Shown here in pieces: positions 38,431 through 52,306 of a DNA stretch of 64,000 nucleotides. Origin of the DNA: Hemibagrus wyckioides (taxonomy: Eukaryota > Chordata > Actinopteri > Siluriformes > Bagridae). The translations under genes were made by a program, and so were the position numbers. Numbering within the stretch: position 1 is the first letter of the stretch; each line of letters opens with the position of its first letter. The stretch spans positions 10,849,336 through 10,913,335 of the forward strand of contig NC_080717.1 of NCBI RefSeq assembly GCF_019097595.1, given 5' to 3'. Below the pieces are notes generated by a model. The model made no database searches, was not told where the DNA came from, and was given only the letters and a program-made list of their open reading frames with translations.

Positions 38431-39247
38431 GTTCTGAAGAATGAGTAAAGACAGACAAAAACAATCAAGTTGTCTTAATCCTTGGAACCCATCGCAAGTA
38501 TTCTGACTTTTTTTTCTTTTTTTTTTTTTGCACTATTGGCATGCAGCCTCCGATGTCCTTTATTGCAGCCCAAATATAGTTCAGATTGTTTTATAAATGC
38601 AAGTTGCATTTTATTCAACAGGGTGGCGTTGTTGCTTTTTTTTTTTTTTTTTTTTTTAAGTATGTATAGGCTTTCAGTTAAAATATTTTAGTTAGTCACT
38701 TGTATGGCTAACTCACTAATTTTAGGTCTCCAATTATGCTGACAAACTGAACACATTAAAAAAAAAATCACCCTATACCAGTGTGTTGTGCTAATTGAAC
38801 CCAGAGTGCTTCGAACTCCGTGCACTTTCCGAGACTGTGGTGGTGACATTTAATAAATTTGAATGTGGTACTCCTTGGACTTTTGCTGAAATGAATTCTA
38901 GTTCTGCACATTGTCAGTACTTTCTCGCGTTCTCTCACCTTATGTTCAGTTTGCTCTATTATTAACCTGAATGAGTCATAGTATGAGCTTCTGAACTTCA
39001 GGAAACAATGTACGTAGGTGTGCATTTCTATCTTAAATCAAGCAAGAAAACAAGTTTTATAGGCTTTAACCAATAATAGATGTTCCTAAAGTTGTTTTGT
39101 GGGGGTTTGGGCTTAACGTTGGCTGCTGTATTCATTACTTATTTCTTTGGTTGAAAGTTTTGTGCACCTGTTCTCTCCACAAGCATTTTTCTGCATTGTT
39201 AGACACGGCAACAACTGGGAAATATGGGTTCCTTTAAGCCATGGTGT

Positions 39248-39301
<54 letters not shown>

Positions 39302-39883
39302 TCTAAGTATGTGAAAACACTAATTATTTATATATAACATCCTATTTTTATTCTGCGTAAACCTGGGTAGTTATGCATGAGTGAGAGCTTTTTATTCATT
39401 GGCTATAAGAATAAGATCTGGATCGTGTTTGTAAACCTGCATTCTGGTGACTAAAAAATCAGTCACTTAATGTTTAACGTTGACAGTAAACCATTTCAGA
39501 CCCTGTGGCTATTACAACGGACATCATGTGTTTGTATTTATTTATTTATTTATTTATTTATTTTCTGTCTTATTTGGTACAAAAAAAAAGACACCACCTG
39601 GAGCTTTAAACAGCAGATTAGATGCCAACACAGTGCTTTCTATTATATTTAACAACAAAAGATTGAGCTCATTGCAATCGTGTATGATTTGAAAGTGTAA
39701 AGCTATGGAAGTCTGTTTATTAAGCCATTGTAAACATTTATGGCTATTTATTCATTGCTTTAAGTGTTTGTTATATTATTAGAAAGCTGCCAATGAAATA
39801 GAATCCAGTATAAACCGTACTATAAATGTCTATACAGAAAGAAAAGAAACCTTTTCTTAGACTAGTCCTTTAGCTAAATATAC
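38431..39883. other. Intergenic, simple-sequence rich
   Basis: Contains T-runs at about 38508-38530 and 38635-38658, a (TG)n tract at 39246-39296 and a (TTTA)n tract at about 39536-39563. No gene is recognised. Confidence 0.6.
39246..39296. repeat. (TG)n microsatellite
   Basis: About 25 TG units, nearly perfect. Confidence 0.95.
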
Positions 39884-40278
39884 CACTGCAAACATTTGCA
39901 TAAATATTTGCATCCCAACAAATTTGAGCTGTTGAGATGTTGATATATATATATATATATATAATTATATTATTTATATTTATATATATCTATATATAAT
40001 TATATTATATTATTTATATTTATATTTATATATATCTATATATAGAGAGAGAGATAGAGATAGATATTTATATATATATATATATATATTTTATAGGAAA
40101 TAGGAATATAAAATATAATAGGAAATTGCTATGGACTATTAGAAATTAATCACATGCTAAAATTAGAATTTATCCATCTTCAGGGTAACCAGTATCTCAC
40201 TGTCAGTTAACTCAAGCACTTCAACATCAACAGCTCAAATTTGTTGGGATGCAAATATTTATGCAAATGTTTGCAGTG
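39884..40278. mobile_element. MITE with about 55-bp terminal inverted repeats
   Basis: The left end 'cactgcaaacatttgcataa' continues through 'atttgcatcccaacaaattt' and 'gagctgttga'. The right end (about 40221-40278) is its reverse complement with a small deletion, finishing 'atgtttgcagtg'. The ends lie next to TA dinucleotides. The 395-bp interior is AT-rich with (TA)n and GAGA tracts and has no coding capacity, so it is a non-autonomous element, probably of Tc1/mariner type. Confidence 0.75.
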
Positions 40279-40394
40279 TATATATATATATATATATATA
40301 TACATACACACACTATATAAATGACACATTTTACATCCATTTATGATTTTGCACAATAGGCTGTTTTCTACTGTAATTTCTATCAGTGCTGTGC

Positions 40395-40672
40395 AAAACT
40401 TCATTAGAGACAGCACCTAGTGGGCAGAAAGTCTCCATAGTGTGCCATCTTTGTCTTTATGGACCTTGCTTTGTGCAATGGTGTGCAGTCATGTTGGAAC
40501 AGGAAAGGGTCATCCCCAAACTGTTCCCACAAAGTTGGGTGCATGAAATTGTCCAAAATGTCTTGGTATGCTGAAGCATTAAGAGTCCCTTTCACTGGAA
40601 CTAAGGGACCCTGAAAATGAAATTCAGTGATTTGGAGGGGTGTCCCAAAACATTTTGCACTATAGTGTACTG
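40395..40672 (-). mobile_element. Fragment of a Tc1-like transposon
   Basis: On the minus strand it encodes pieces of a transposase: [20 protein letters not shown] and FQHDCTPLHKARSI (second catalytic Asp region). The plus-strand right end reads 'gaggggtgtcccaaaacatt' then 'ttgcactatagtg', a recognisable terminal repeat. The rest of the element is missing. Confidence 0.7.
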
Positions 40673-40679
40673 TCAGGTT

Positions 40680-40920
40680 TGGTGGTTAGCACGTTTGTCT
40701 CCCACCTCCAGGTTGGTGGTTTGAATCCTGTGGAGTTTGATGCTCGCCCCCTTGCTTCAGTGGTCCAAGGTAGACTGATTAATTGTTAGTGGTGGTGATT
40801 GTGCCCTGTGATGGACTAACACACTGTCCAGATCTTGTGTCACGAGTCTCCTGGGATAGGATCCAGGATCCCTGAGGCCCTGTGTGGGATAAGCAGTTCA
40901 GAAAATGGAAGGATGGAGGA
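40680..40920 (+). repeat. Retroposon tail fragment
   Basis: Carries 'ggtggttagcacgtttgtct', 'ggtggtttgaatcctgtgga', 'gattgtgccctgtgatggac' and 'gggataagcagttcagaaaa', the succession typical of a common fish SINE/LINE tail. It ends just before glod5. Confidence 0.6.
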
Positions 40921-41044
40921 TATAGTCATTGTTTGAGAAGTTTCTGTCATTACGGTAAAAGGTATTTCACATTGAAACGGAACGAGGTTATCGAGCTTTT
41001 CCAGAGTGTTTAGCGAAGAAGCAGACAGTTTATTGACTGCTGTC

Positions 41045-42584
<1,540 letters not shown>

Positions 42585-42759
42585 GACTTGAACAACAGCA
42601 CACTAATTGTGGAGGAATCTGATATTTGTCTGTTACTCTCTTAACAATAAATCCTGGACCAAAATCATCCGAAAGAATTGTGAAAATACAAAACTGTAAC
42701 ACTTTTGAAAATGTACATTTCTGGTAGATGCCTATGGCAAATGCAATAAAATATATCAT

Positions 42760-45050
42760 GTTTTTTTGAGAGTTTCTGTTCTGGAAATACATTTATTACA
42801 TTTGTTGGCTTAATTATATAGCAAATCTTCAAAATATTGACACCAAACTAAGGGTCTCAACTGATCCACAAACTCTATTAGCATACCCTTGTGTCACAAT
42901 GTTGAGCTAATCTGTAAATCCATATTTTCCATTTCAATCACTTCATTTAAGGTCACTGTCTTAAAACAGTGTTTCTTTAACTTCAGTATTGAGAGTCACT
43001 ATTTTACATTCAGTATGGAAAAAGTTAGTGCTTGGATACCACATTGTAGTAACTGTAGCACCCAGTGTTCAATAAAACTACATAAGTACTATTTTAGGAG
43101 CATTTAAGGCTTCCTCTTGGGGGTATATTGGCTTGGTGGTTTTCAACGTACCTCAGCGGTTTCCTCTGGGTACTCTGGGTTCCTCCCCTATGCGTTGTTT
43201 GTTGATTGGCATCTCTAAATTGTATGTATGTGTATGTGTGTGTGTGTGTGTGAATATGATAGACTGGCATCCTTGTCCAGGGTGTGCCCTGCCTTGTCTC
43301 CTGGGATAGACTTCAGGTTCCCCGTGACTCAGTAGGATAATCGGTGTAAAGAATAGATGGAAGACTTTCTCTCATGTCTGTTTCATCCTCTATTAACCTC
43401 TGTTGTTTGAGTGTAATGGTTGTCAATTTAAATTCACGTCACACAGCTGACTGTATTAAATGTTTGTTTTTTGTTTTTGTTTTTTTTTTTGCCAGAATTC
43501 AAGAACAGCCCTTTGACTACCATTATAATTGAATTTTGAATAGACAGGTTTCCTTGTCTTGTCAGTAAAGGATAGTTTGAGAAGTTATGGGACTCTCACA
43601 AAGACTGGAAAACTATTTCAACCTGAAGGGGGAGCTGTTTGTTTTTTAAAAGCCTAATTACGCTATTTAACACATCTTTACGTATTTCTGATGCCAAATT
43701 GTCATATAAAAGAAAGCCTTTAATGGTTCTTTTCTTACTCCAGCAAGTTATTCATTCATTTATTTATTTATTTATTTGCAATAACACAAAAACATATGAA
43801 GAAATAAAGACTCACACAGCAACTTTACTTCATTTCACCAACTGCAATAAGAACATTATGCATACAGACATATCTTTGCTACATATGCAGTAAAATAAAT
43901 TATTTCAATTAAGGAAATCAGTAGGAAATGAAACATGATTAATGAGACTGCTGAAACAGGTCCTTTTTTAGATACAGGCTACAATATTGATTTACTTGAT
44001 CATAATTTAGAAATAAATAATTGCTTCTAAATCTATCTGTTTAGGGCTTAAATGGATGTGTGTTGAATCGGAATATTGTGCATTATTTTCGTTCATCATC
44101 ATCAAGGTGTGCAATGGAAACTAAATGGGTTCTGAATAACTGTATTTAATACAGTCACATGTGTTTGTGTGTACGTGTGCCTGTGTGTGTGTGGGAGAGG
44201 CTCCAGTGTTTGCACTCTGGCTCTGTGGAATGCACTCAAACAGAAGTTTTTCCAGGAGGGTAAGTCCCATGGTGTGGTCTCATGCCTCATATTGTCATGC
44301 TGTTTTGTTTCCCTCAAACACACCCTAGTGCCCAGAGCTACATCCTGTGCTCACGTGGATAAGAGAGAACAGCACACAGAACAGTTTCTCAAGTCTGTTC
44401 CAGGTCAGGAATGTTGTTCTGCTACAGAAGATGAGTAGAAGAATGTCAAAATCCAACAAAGCTTGAAATGTTAATATTTATAAATGTACAGGTCAACTGT
44501 TAGAGCACAGATTCCTTTTTTTTTATGAGCTCTAATCATTTTGACATTCATAATTTTACATTTGCATGAGAGCTAGCTAGGAGATTCGGCCAGTAACTGA
44601 GAACTAAATAGTAAAAATGGTTAGTGAGGAAAATGGAAAAAGGATATTAGCAATCTCCACACTGTACAGTCATGCATTTGTTAAATAAAATGTAATATAA
44701 ACCAAGCAGGATGTGAAAATAAATATTTATATTTGCAAGTTTCACAGCTGATTCACTAGAATGGACTGGACTTTCAGGGCCCTGAAATAAATGTCAGCTA
44801 TTATATCAATTACATTACTGTCACCTTAACGTTTCCACTGAAACATATTCATATTTTGCATAAGTAGGTAGTGTTCCTTTTCTATGAAAGTAATTAATAG
44901 TACTAAGGAAATTGTCTACTTTTCAGTCTACAGGGGAGGTGTAAAGAAATTACATGATGTTTCCCTTACTGCTTACAAGCCCTTCAGAATTGAACTTAAA
45001 AAGACGAAAGTAAATGAATGCAAATGAGTTGGCATTATGCAAATATGAGT
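42760..45050. other. Intergenic DNA between glod5 and a duplicated block
   Basis: AT-rich, with a retroposon tail at 43110-43365 and a T-run near 43485. The small frames at 44102-44438 show no family resemblance. No genes are recognised. Confidence 0.5.
43110..43365 (+). repeat. Retroposon tail fragment with TG run
   Basis: Contains 'cggtttcctctgggtactct', 'gggttcctcccctatgcg', 'ggcatccttgtccagggtgt', 'gccctgccttgtctcctggg' and 'atagacttcaggttccccgt'. This is the same class of tail as at 40680-40920. A short (TG)n run lies within it at about 43230-43252. Confidence 0.65.
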
Positions 45051-45654
45051 AAGCAAAACAGTACAATTTCTTCTAAGAATATTTAACTATATATAATTGT
45101 TAGAGTACCTACTGCAATAGCTTCCTGGTTCTTTTGTATTCTGCCCTTTGCTGATGTCATACAGGGAAAATGTCCAGATTTCTGTGTCAGCCATCACGTC
45201 ACCTTTCTTACTACCTGTAACTCATTTTTCCTTGTACCAGACACATAATGTTTTTATATTTCCATTCCATATCAACCCCAGTCCATGTACAAGTTTATTG
45301 TCACACATTTCATGATTTTTAATTGAGTTTTTTAATGGTAACCTTGTAGGATAGGGAAATCTGTACACTGAAGCAAGACAATAGGCAAGAATAGTATAAG
45401 TTTTAGAATTTCTCCTGGAAATACTGTGAATATTTGGGGAGAACATTTTATTAAAATGAGTTCCTCTTGATCAATACTTACCTTTAAATTGTATTTCAAT
45501 ACAATGTATGGTTAATGAGATTATTATATTATTTTATATAATGCCACATTATCACTACCTTTATAATCTAAACAGCTAGACTGTGGGCAGTGAGAAATAA
45601 AAATTTGTAATAAATACACACTTATATATATATATAACCAATATACAGTATGTC

Positions 45655-45845
45655 AAGCCCTGACCATCACAATCATATGCTGGCCTTCCCCAAACTCTTG
45701 CTGCAAGGTTGTATAATTTTGTATAAAAAACCCCCACAATGTTCTTGAATCTTGGTAGGATGTAGAATTAAGAAGTAAGATAAGTAAAAGAGCCAATACA
45801 TGTTCCAGCATGACAATGCCCCTGTACACAAAGCGAGGTCTATCT
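45655..45845 (+). mobile_element. Tc1-like fragment inside duplication copy 1
   Basis: Carries 'catgctggccttccccaaac'-like sequence (actual copy 'catatgctggccttccccaa') and 'ttccagcatgacaatgcccc' then 'tgtacacaaagcgaggtcta', matching the second catalytic Asp region of Tc1 transposases (FQHDNAPVHKAR). It is absent from copy 2. Confidence 0.6.
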
Positions 45846-45954
45846 GGAGTGGAGGAACAACAATAGAGGGACTAAATTAAATGCTCTCTGTTTTAGAATA
45901 CTAAATATTTTTCTTTGTGTATTTGGTACGGATACAATGCCATTTAAAATCTTT

Positions 45955-46138
45955 CTTGGGTGGTGATAGCTCCAGTGGTTAAGACTTTGGGTTGAAGATC
46001 GGGGTTCAAACACCAACACTGGCAAGATGCCACTGTTGGGCCCTTGAGCAAGACCCCCAACCCTCCCTGCTCCAGGCGTGCTGTATCATGGCTGACCCTG
46101 CGCTCTGACCCCAACAAAGAATTTCACGGTGCAGTAAA
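45955..46138 (+). repeat. tRNA-derived SINE-like unit, copy 1
   Basis: 'tagctccagtggttaagact', 'gggttcaaacaccaacactg', 'gccactgttgggcccttgag', 'caagacccccaaccctccct' and 'gctgaccctgcgctctgacc' follow in the order of a common teleost SINE. The A/B-box-like words at the start suggest a tRNA origin. Confidence 0.7.
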
Positions 46139-46139
46139 C

Positions 46140-46820
46140 AGCAAAACAATACAATTTCTTCTAAGGATATTTAGAAACTGTTAGAATACCTACTTATGCA
46201 ATAGCTTCCTGGTTCTTTTGTATTCTGCCCTTTGCTGATGTCATACAGGAAAAATGTCCAGATTTCTGTGTAAGCCATCACGTCTCCTTTCTTACCACCT
46301 GTAGCTCATTTTTCCTTGTACCAGACACATAATGTTTTTATATTTTGATTCCATATCAACCCCAGTCCATGTACAAGTTTATTGTCTCACATTTCATGAT
46401 TTTTTTTATTGAGTTTTTTAATGGTAACCTTGTAGGATAGGGAAATCCTGTACACTGAGGCAAGACAATAGGCAAGAATAGTATAAGTTTTAGAATTTTT
46501 ACTGGAAATACTGTGAATATTTGGATAATATATAATATAATTTAATATATAATTTAATATATGGATACAATGCCAGTTGAAATCTTTCTTGAGTGGTGAT
46601 AGCTCCAGTGGTTAAGGCTTTGGGTTGAAGATCGGGGTTTAAACACCGACACTGGCAAGCTGCCACTGTTGGGCCCTTGAGCAAGACCCCCAAACCTCCC
46701 TGCTCCAGGGGTGCTGCATCATGGCTGACCCTGCGCTCTGACCACAACCCTCTAAGGATGGGATATGCGAACAAAGAATTTCATGGTGCAGTAACGTATA
46801 TGTGACAAATAAAGGGTACT
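46140..46820 (+). repeat. Tandem duplication, copy 2, ending in SINE
   Basis: Repeats 45052 onward with small differences, for example 'gcaaaacaatacaatttctt' and 'gtctcacatttcatgatttt'. It then joins directly through 'tatggatacaatgccagttg' to a second SINE copy at about 46595-46820, which includes 'gctccaggggtgctgcatca' and ends 'gtgacaaataaagggtact'. Its SINE end is more complete than that of copy 1. Confidence 0.85.
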
Positions 46821-49800
46821 TAAGCCAAAAATATTTGATTTTATTCCATAGGATTATGCACAATTACCTGTTTTCCCCAGTCAGCATTTATGTATTTTAA
46901 TGATTTACAATGAACTGAAAATCAATCATTGTGTAATTTTGAACATTTGGCTTTAAACAACAAAACGAAATATAGTGTATTACCAGCAAAATGTAATGTA
47001 GTTCAGCTGAACGTGACAAAGTCACATGTTAAGGGCATTACGTTTGCCTCTGTCAAAGTCATCCTCATTTGTATTACTCATTGTGGGGATTTTATGTGGC
47101 TTATTATAAAAATATATGGTCATGGAAAAGAAAAGAGAAGTTCCTGAAATGAAAGTAAAAATAATCTGTTAAAGTCTTACTCATATAAAAGTGGAAGTAT
47201 CCATTCAACAGTTCACTCAAGTGACAGTAAAGAAATTGGTAGAAATCAAGAATTAAAACCAAAAAAACAATTAAAAAACAAACAAACATTTTACCGGTGA
47301 AATTAAAGTGGAAGTTAAAGTCACGTAATGTGAATAGTAAAGCTGCTATGCTGCTTTGACAGAAAATATGCTGAATCACTGTATGATTGCTGCTCTTTAA
47401 TGCACTTGGCCTTGTCATTCACAAAATACATGACTAACTCCATACTACATAGTTTGAAAATTAATTTATTAAAAAAAAATGTTCCTTTAATTAAAAACCT
47501 TTACAATTAGCTATAAACTGACTGGCTGCCTATTATATTAGCCATTGAAATCTCGTCTAACCTGGAATTCCAATTCATATATAACCAGTTCATGTTAAAT
47601 AGTTAGTTCAATTAATCAAGTGCCTTTTTAGAATTGGTTGTGTTTTAGGGAGTCAATGGAGACTTTTTATGAGTCTTTGACAAGAACAACATATTGAAAC
47701 AATCAATATCTTATGAGGTAGGACCCCAGGGTGCTCATCCTCAAGTTTAACTGCAGTACCCATAACCATTTCATTTCACAAGTCTATATAGACAAATATA
47801 TACAAATCTATATAATCTATATCATATATTATTGAATTTTGAGGAAAAAGCAAAATTAGTTACAAATTAAAACAGTAAAATTATTCACTGCTTGTGGTGT
47901 GAAAACCCAAAACTAGCCTTTATTAACATCAGAAAGTCCCTTACCTAAAAAGATCCCAAAGAAATCTCTATATATAGCTCAGCAGCTTATTTTTGCCTGT
48001 ACCATACAGTATGCACAGCATGTACTATATACAGTACTATGTACTATATCAGAATAAATGAGTACACATTTTCTATGGGATACTATAAATACTCACAGAA
48101 ATGTGGGCCATTGATTGCAAACAAGATTTGTTCTGGCTGCTGCATGCAACTGCCTTCTATCGTAGCCATTGTGGATATGTAAGTTGATGTGACTGCAGAA
48201 TAAAAACAATTGTATTTGCTCATTTCTATTTCTATTCTAATATGAAATGTAGACACTCAAGTCTCAACAAGGGAATGAAAAGAAATTAAAATGTAAACAA
48301 AGTGGCTTTCTTATTTAACTTGTACTGTAGGCTCCTTTAATAGAGCATCTCTTATGTTGCTGTTTTGAACTCTGGCATATAAATAATAATAATAATAAAA
48401 CAATATAATAAAATGATAAAAAAAAAAAAACCTTTAAACCTACAGTATTTTCTTTTATACAACTAGACACAATACCTTCCATCGTTATCGCGAAGGCCTT
48501 AGGATTAGCAAGGGATGGAACTACTTTATTAAAATTTATACCATCAGTTTTAAACCACATCATTTCTAAATTTGGAATTCTATAGACGTTTTATTACCTC
48601 CACTTATTTGGAATTGTTTTTAGAACATTTGCTTGAGGTAATGTTTGCTATAGGCGTGGCTTTATACTACACATACTCGGTTAATTATAACTTCTGTCAT
48701 TTAAGTGTTTGAATTTCTAGTTCATTAAACCTGGGGATTATTTTACAGAACCATAGTTACATAACAGCCATTTCAAAAGACTTCAATGAAGCTATTTAAT
48801 CACTTCATTATCTCCCCCTTATCATAAGGAACAAGGACCTGATGTGTTTTCAGAAACAAACAATGTGATGTGACAAAAAGGTTTCTGTGGGAAAAATCTA
48901 TAATGGGGCTTTTCAACACGAACATTTACCCTTTTCCTTGTATAGTCAAAGTTCAACAGACCCTCAGTAAACCATTAAAAAAAAAAAACTAACTTATAAA
49001 AACATTATGTTATGGGATATCTGTGAGACACGAAACCTAGGAACCTTCCCCATCAGGTTTTCACACTGTAGACTTCCATACATTATAAATCAATATATTC
49101 TTATATCAATATATATTCTATCAGAAAATCTAGTCATAGTCATATCTTTTTTTTTTAAAATCAATTATTTATTATTAACCTTAGATGAGCCGTTGTCATG
49201 GCATGATTAAACATGCTAATAAGATGAATTCACCTAATTGTTTTGCTGTAAAAAGCAGATGGCGTCAGATGATATTTCACCCTTTTTGTAGTCACTTTTA
49301 TTCTCGTTTAGAAATGACAAAAAAATAAGCAGTGGCTTTCACTCTGAGATTTCACTCTGGATAAATTTAACAAATAATCCAGTGGTGACAGATATATTGA
49401 CTGAAAGACGCTAATGCATTCAAGCCAAAAGTATGGGGAAACGTTCCGCTTAGAAAAAAGGCGTAAGCCATACAGGTCATTTTTTTTGTGACAGACAATG
49501 ACAGTATTGTTCTTTGTATGAGGAAACATGCCTAGTATGTTCTTTTCACTGTGAGGTTAAGATTTATAATCCAGAAGGATTACCAGAACTCTTGACACAT
49601 GACAAATGACTAATCAGTAAAACTATCATGTCATAGGTTTTTGTTGTATAATTGAAAGTAAAGGCTTGTGAGTTGGGGTTTCAGTAGAGTCAATCTAACC
49701 TTTTCTGAGTGGGTGTTTCAGAAAAAACATGCATTTTCTCTGCCCATTATATAGTCAGCAATGTTTTGCTTTATAAGTGCCTTATATTTGAAACAGCATT

Positions 49801-51850
49801 GTCTAAGGTTTTTATTTCATTCTATTTATTTCAGAAACCATGGTATCTGTATACTGATCTGTGAAAAAAACAACATTAAGACTCAAAGAAAAAAACCCAA
49901 AAGTAACCTAACACCAGGTCTATTTGCTGCATGGAGGCTTGGGGAGTATTATATGGCTATTGTTAAACTGGCCCACTGTATTCATTAGTTATCAGTTTTC
50001 TTTTATCACTTTTATCTCCTTATTTCACACACAAATAGACATAGTCATCAGAAAGTCTACCCGATCCAGGTCCTTATGTCTTTTCTTTGGATTGCCTTGG
50101 TCTCCTGACAATATCAGATTATTTCTTCTTTATACCCCTTCACTGAAAAAAATGACTTTTTTTTTTTACATACATACACATTTAATTCATGTAATAAATT
50201 AATTTTAAGTATATTTTAAACATTTTAATAGTTGTAGGGCTCTGATGACATGTCGTTTCATGTATTGTTTGCTATTATTGTGTGCATTAAATGTATACGT
50301 TTTTTGTTGTATGTATTATTTATTTATTTATTTATTTTATTAAGACGTTTTGTTTAATTAAAGGGTTCCAGTCCCTGGCATCATGCAGTTGTTCCAGTTC
50401 CAGTGAAATTTCAGTAAATGCACTTTAAAAAAAACCCTGTGTTAAGATTGTGTTAAGACTGTGAACATTAAGTTACTTTTGTTAATGATTGGCTAAATAA
50501 ATCTTGCCTCACAGCAAGAAGATCCTGGGTTCGAATCCCGGGTTTGACATCTAAATATTAAATATAATTAAGTAAATTTTACTCAATTTATTTATGAGTA
50601 TCAAGTTAAATATTAAGTAGATTTTACCTAATAATGACAGGTGAGTTGTACTTAATTTCAGAACAGTAAAATTTAATTAAAATGTGTGCAAATTGTTACA
50701 AGGATTTTAGTAAGTAAATCTTACAAGTTTGTTTTTTCAGTGTTCTGACACTTGTCAATGCAAAAATTATTATTATTTTTTTTTATCTTGTTTTTTATAA
50801 AAACAACCATTATTTATATATTTTATAAAGTTTTGATAACATACTTTGTATGAATCTAAGATGTAGCTGGAGGAGAAAACAATGTGTCATCGTTATGGCC
50901 TTATTCTTATTAAAGGTTTGTTGATCTTTATTGTGTTTATCAGTAGACTAACTTGGCTGGTGTAACCTGGTTTTAAATATGTACTGTACAGAGAAACACC
51001 AAACACACACGTTCAGCTGATGCATCACTCACTCAAATCAAAACTGCAGTCTAATTGCATGAAGTACAACTTCAATATAATATTTTTGCTGTTGTTGTTG
51101 TTCTTCTTGTTGTTGTTGTTACTTTTCAGCAAACTGACATTAATTTTAAGTGCCTGCATTTCCCTGGTCTATGCTAAAACTGCTATTTTTCTGAATAAGT
51201 TTACATAGATTTGATCCTTTCCTTGGCTGCTCTGCAAAAAGTGACTAGATAGCCAATGAGAAATTTTGGTCAAAACGTTATACCGGAAATGTATTCATTT
51301 GATGAACATTTAATTACAACTAGTATAAAACATGAGAATGAACAAAAATTAATTAAAATTAAATTAATTTAATTTTAAGGATCAGCTGGAAATTACTTAG
51401 AGTAACAAACTGCACTGGCTGTGGAGTCTATGAAAATGTTTCCTTTTCTCGTCTGTGGTCATTGCTCTAACTTTGTGTTCTGAGGGAAAATAGACATGGT
51501 TATAGTCTGAACTATATTAATAGATTGGGGTTAAATGGAGGAAAATTATTTGCACAGGTTCATGTCTTTGTTGGAGAACACAGGAGTAAAATTTTCATTG
51601 CATTTCAGTACAGGCATACTTGTGCACATTAAAGATTTTTTTAAAATATAAAATGTTATTTTGTTTTTTTCTCTCTCTCTCTCTTCTGTCTATTATAAAG
51701 ATTTTATTTGGGGATTTTATTGGGTGAGCAATAGTAGTTTTCTTCTTAAAGTTTATGTATATGATTTTAATGTATACATATTCATCTAAGTAAATATAAA
51801 TTCAATCATATATCTAATCATCACAGCTCAGAAATGAAATGTAATAAGTC
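46821..51850. other. AT-rich intergenic DNA upstream of acod1 3' end
   Basis: No recognised coding exon. It holds a short tRNA-box-like retroposon remnant at 50505-50550 ('cctcacagcaagaagatcct', 'gggttcgaatcccggg'), poly-A/T runs, (TTTA)n near 50320 and GTT repeats near 51088-51118. Everything else is AT-rich sequence with short random frames. Confidence 0.5.
50505..50550 (+). repeat. Short retroposon remnant with B-box-like GGTTCGAATCC
   Basis: Contains GGGTTCGAATCCC, the RNA polymerase III B-box consensus, but no A box or tRNA fold around it. It is a SINE/LINE tail remnant rather than a tRNA gene. Confidence 0.5.
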
Positions 51851-51876
51851 ACAGAAGTGGATTTAAATATCTTTGT

Positions 51877-51882
51877 TTTATT
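51877..51882 (-). terminator. acod1: Candidate acod1 polyadenylation signal
   Basis: AATAAA on the minus strand about 425 bases after the stop codon. It would give a 3' UTR of about 450 bases. Other AATAAA-like words exist nearby, so this is a candidate only. Confidence 0.4.
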
Positions 51883-52306
51883 CATTTGTCTGTTGGCATA
51901 TTGCAAACAAATAAAATAATATCATAAAAAAACGAATGAATACAATAGATAAAGAGGATCTCACAAACAGAATTGCATGTATTACAGGTAATATGTTATA
52001 TAGTTACAGCATTACAAATATTATTATCTACAATTGACTTTACTTCTCAGTAAATTACAGTACCTTATGATTCAGGGCTACTGTTTTTCAGTTTCAGCGA
52101 ATCAGCTGCAATCTGCTATACTGTCATTGTCTAGTATAGTATTTTTAATAGGCAAGAAATTACAAGTGAAAGCAAACATGTTCTGCAAATAACACTTATT
52201 AAACAAATAATGAACAAATTGTCATACATTTTCCTTCTAAATAAGTGTCCTTCAGTACTTCAGTTGACAGTTCAGTAACTGCTCCAAGCTAACATTTATA
52301 AGCTGT

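Larger units (their letters stand above)
45052..46138 (+). repeat. Tandem duplication, copy 1
   Basis: Starts 'aagcaaaacagtacaatttc' and includes 'cttcctggttcttttgtatt', 'ctgatgtcatacagggaaaa' and 'accccagtccatgtacaagt'. It ends with a SINE-like unit. The same order recurs immediately downstream from 46140. Copy 1 has an extra 400 bp or so (about 45531-45927) that contains a Tc1 fragment. Confidence 0.85.

Noticed and set aside
44102..44438. Open frames on both strands of about 70-90 codons
   Set aside because: No family signature, splice support or conserved blocks; the Cys/Val/His content arises from TG-rich DNA.
50505..50550. Possible tRNA gene because of a perfect B-box-like GGTTCGAATCC
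   Set aside because: No A box, acceptor stem or cloverleaf surrounds it; the words match a common retroposon tail.
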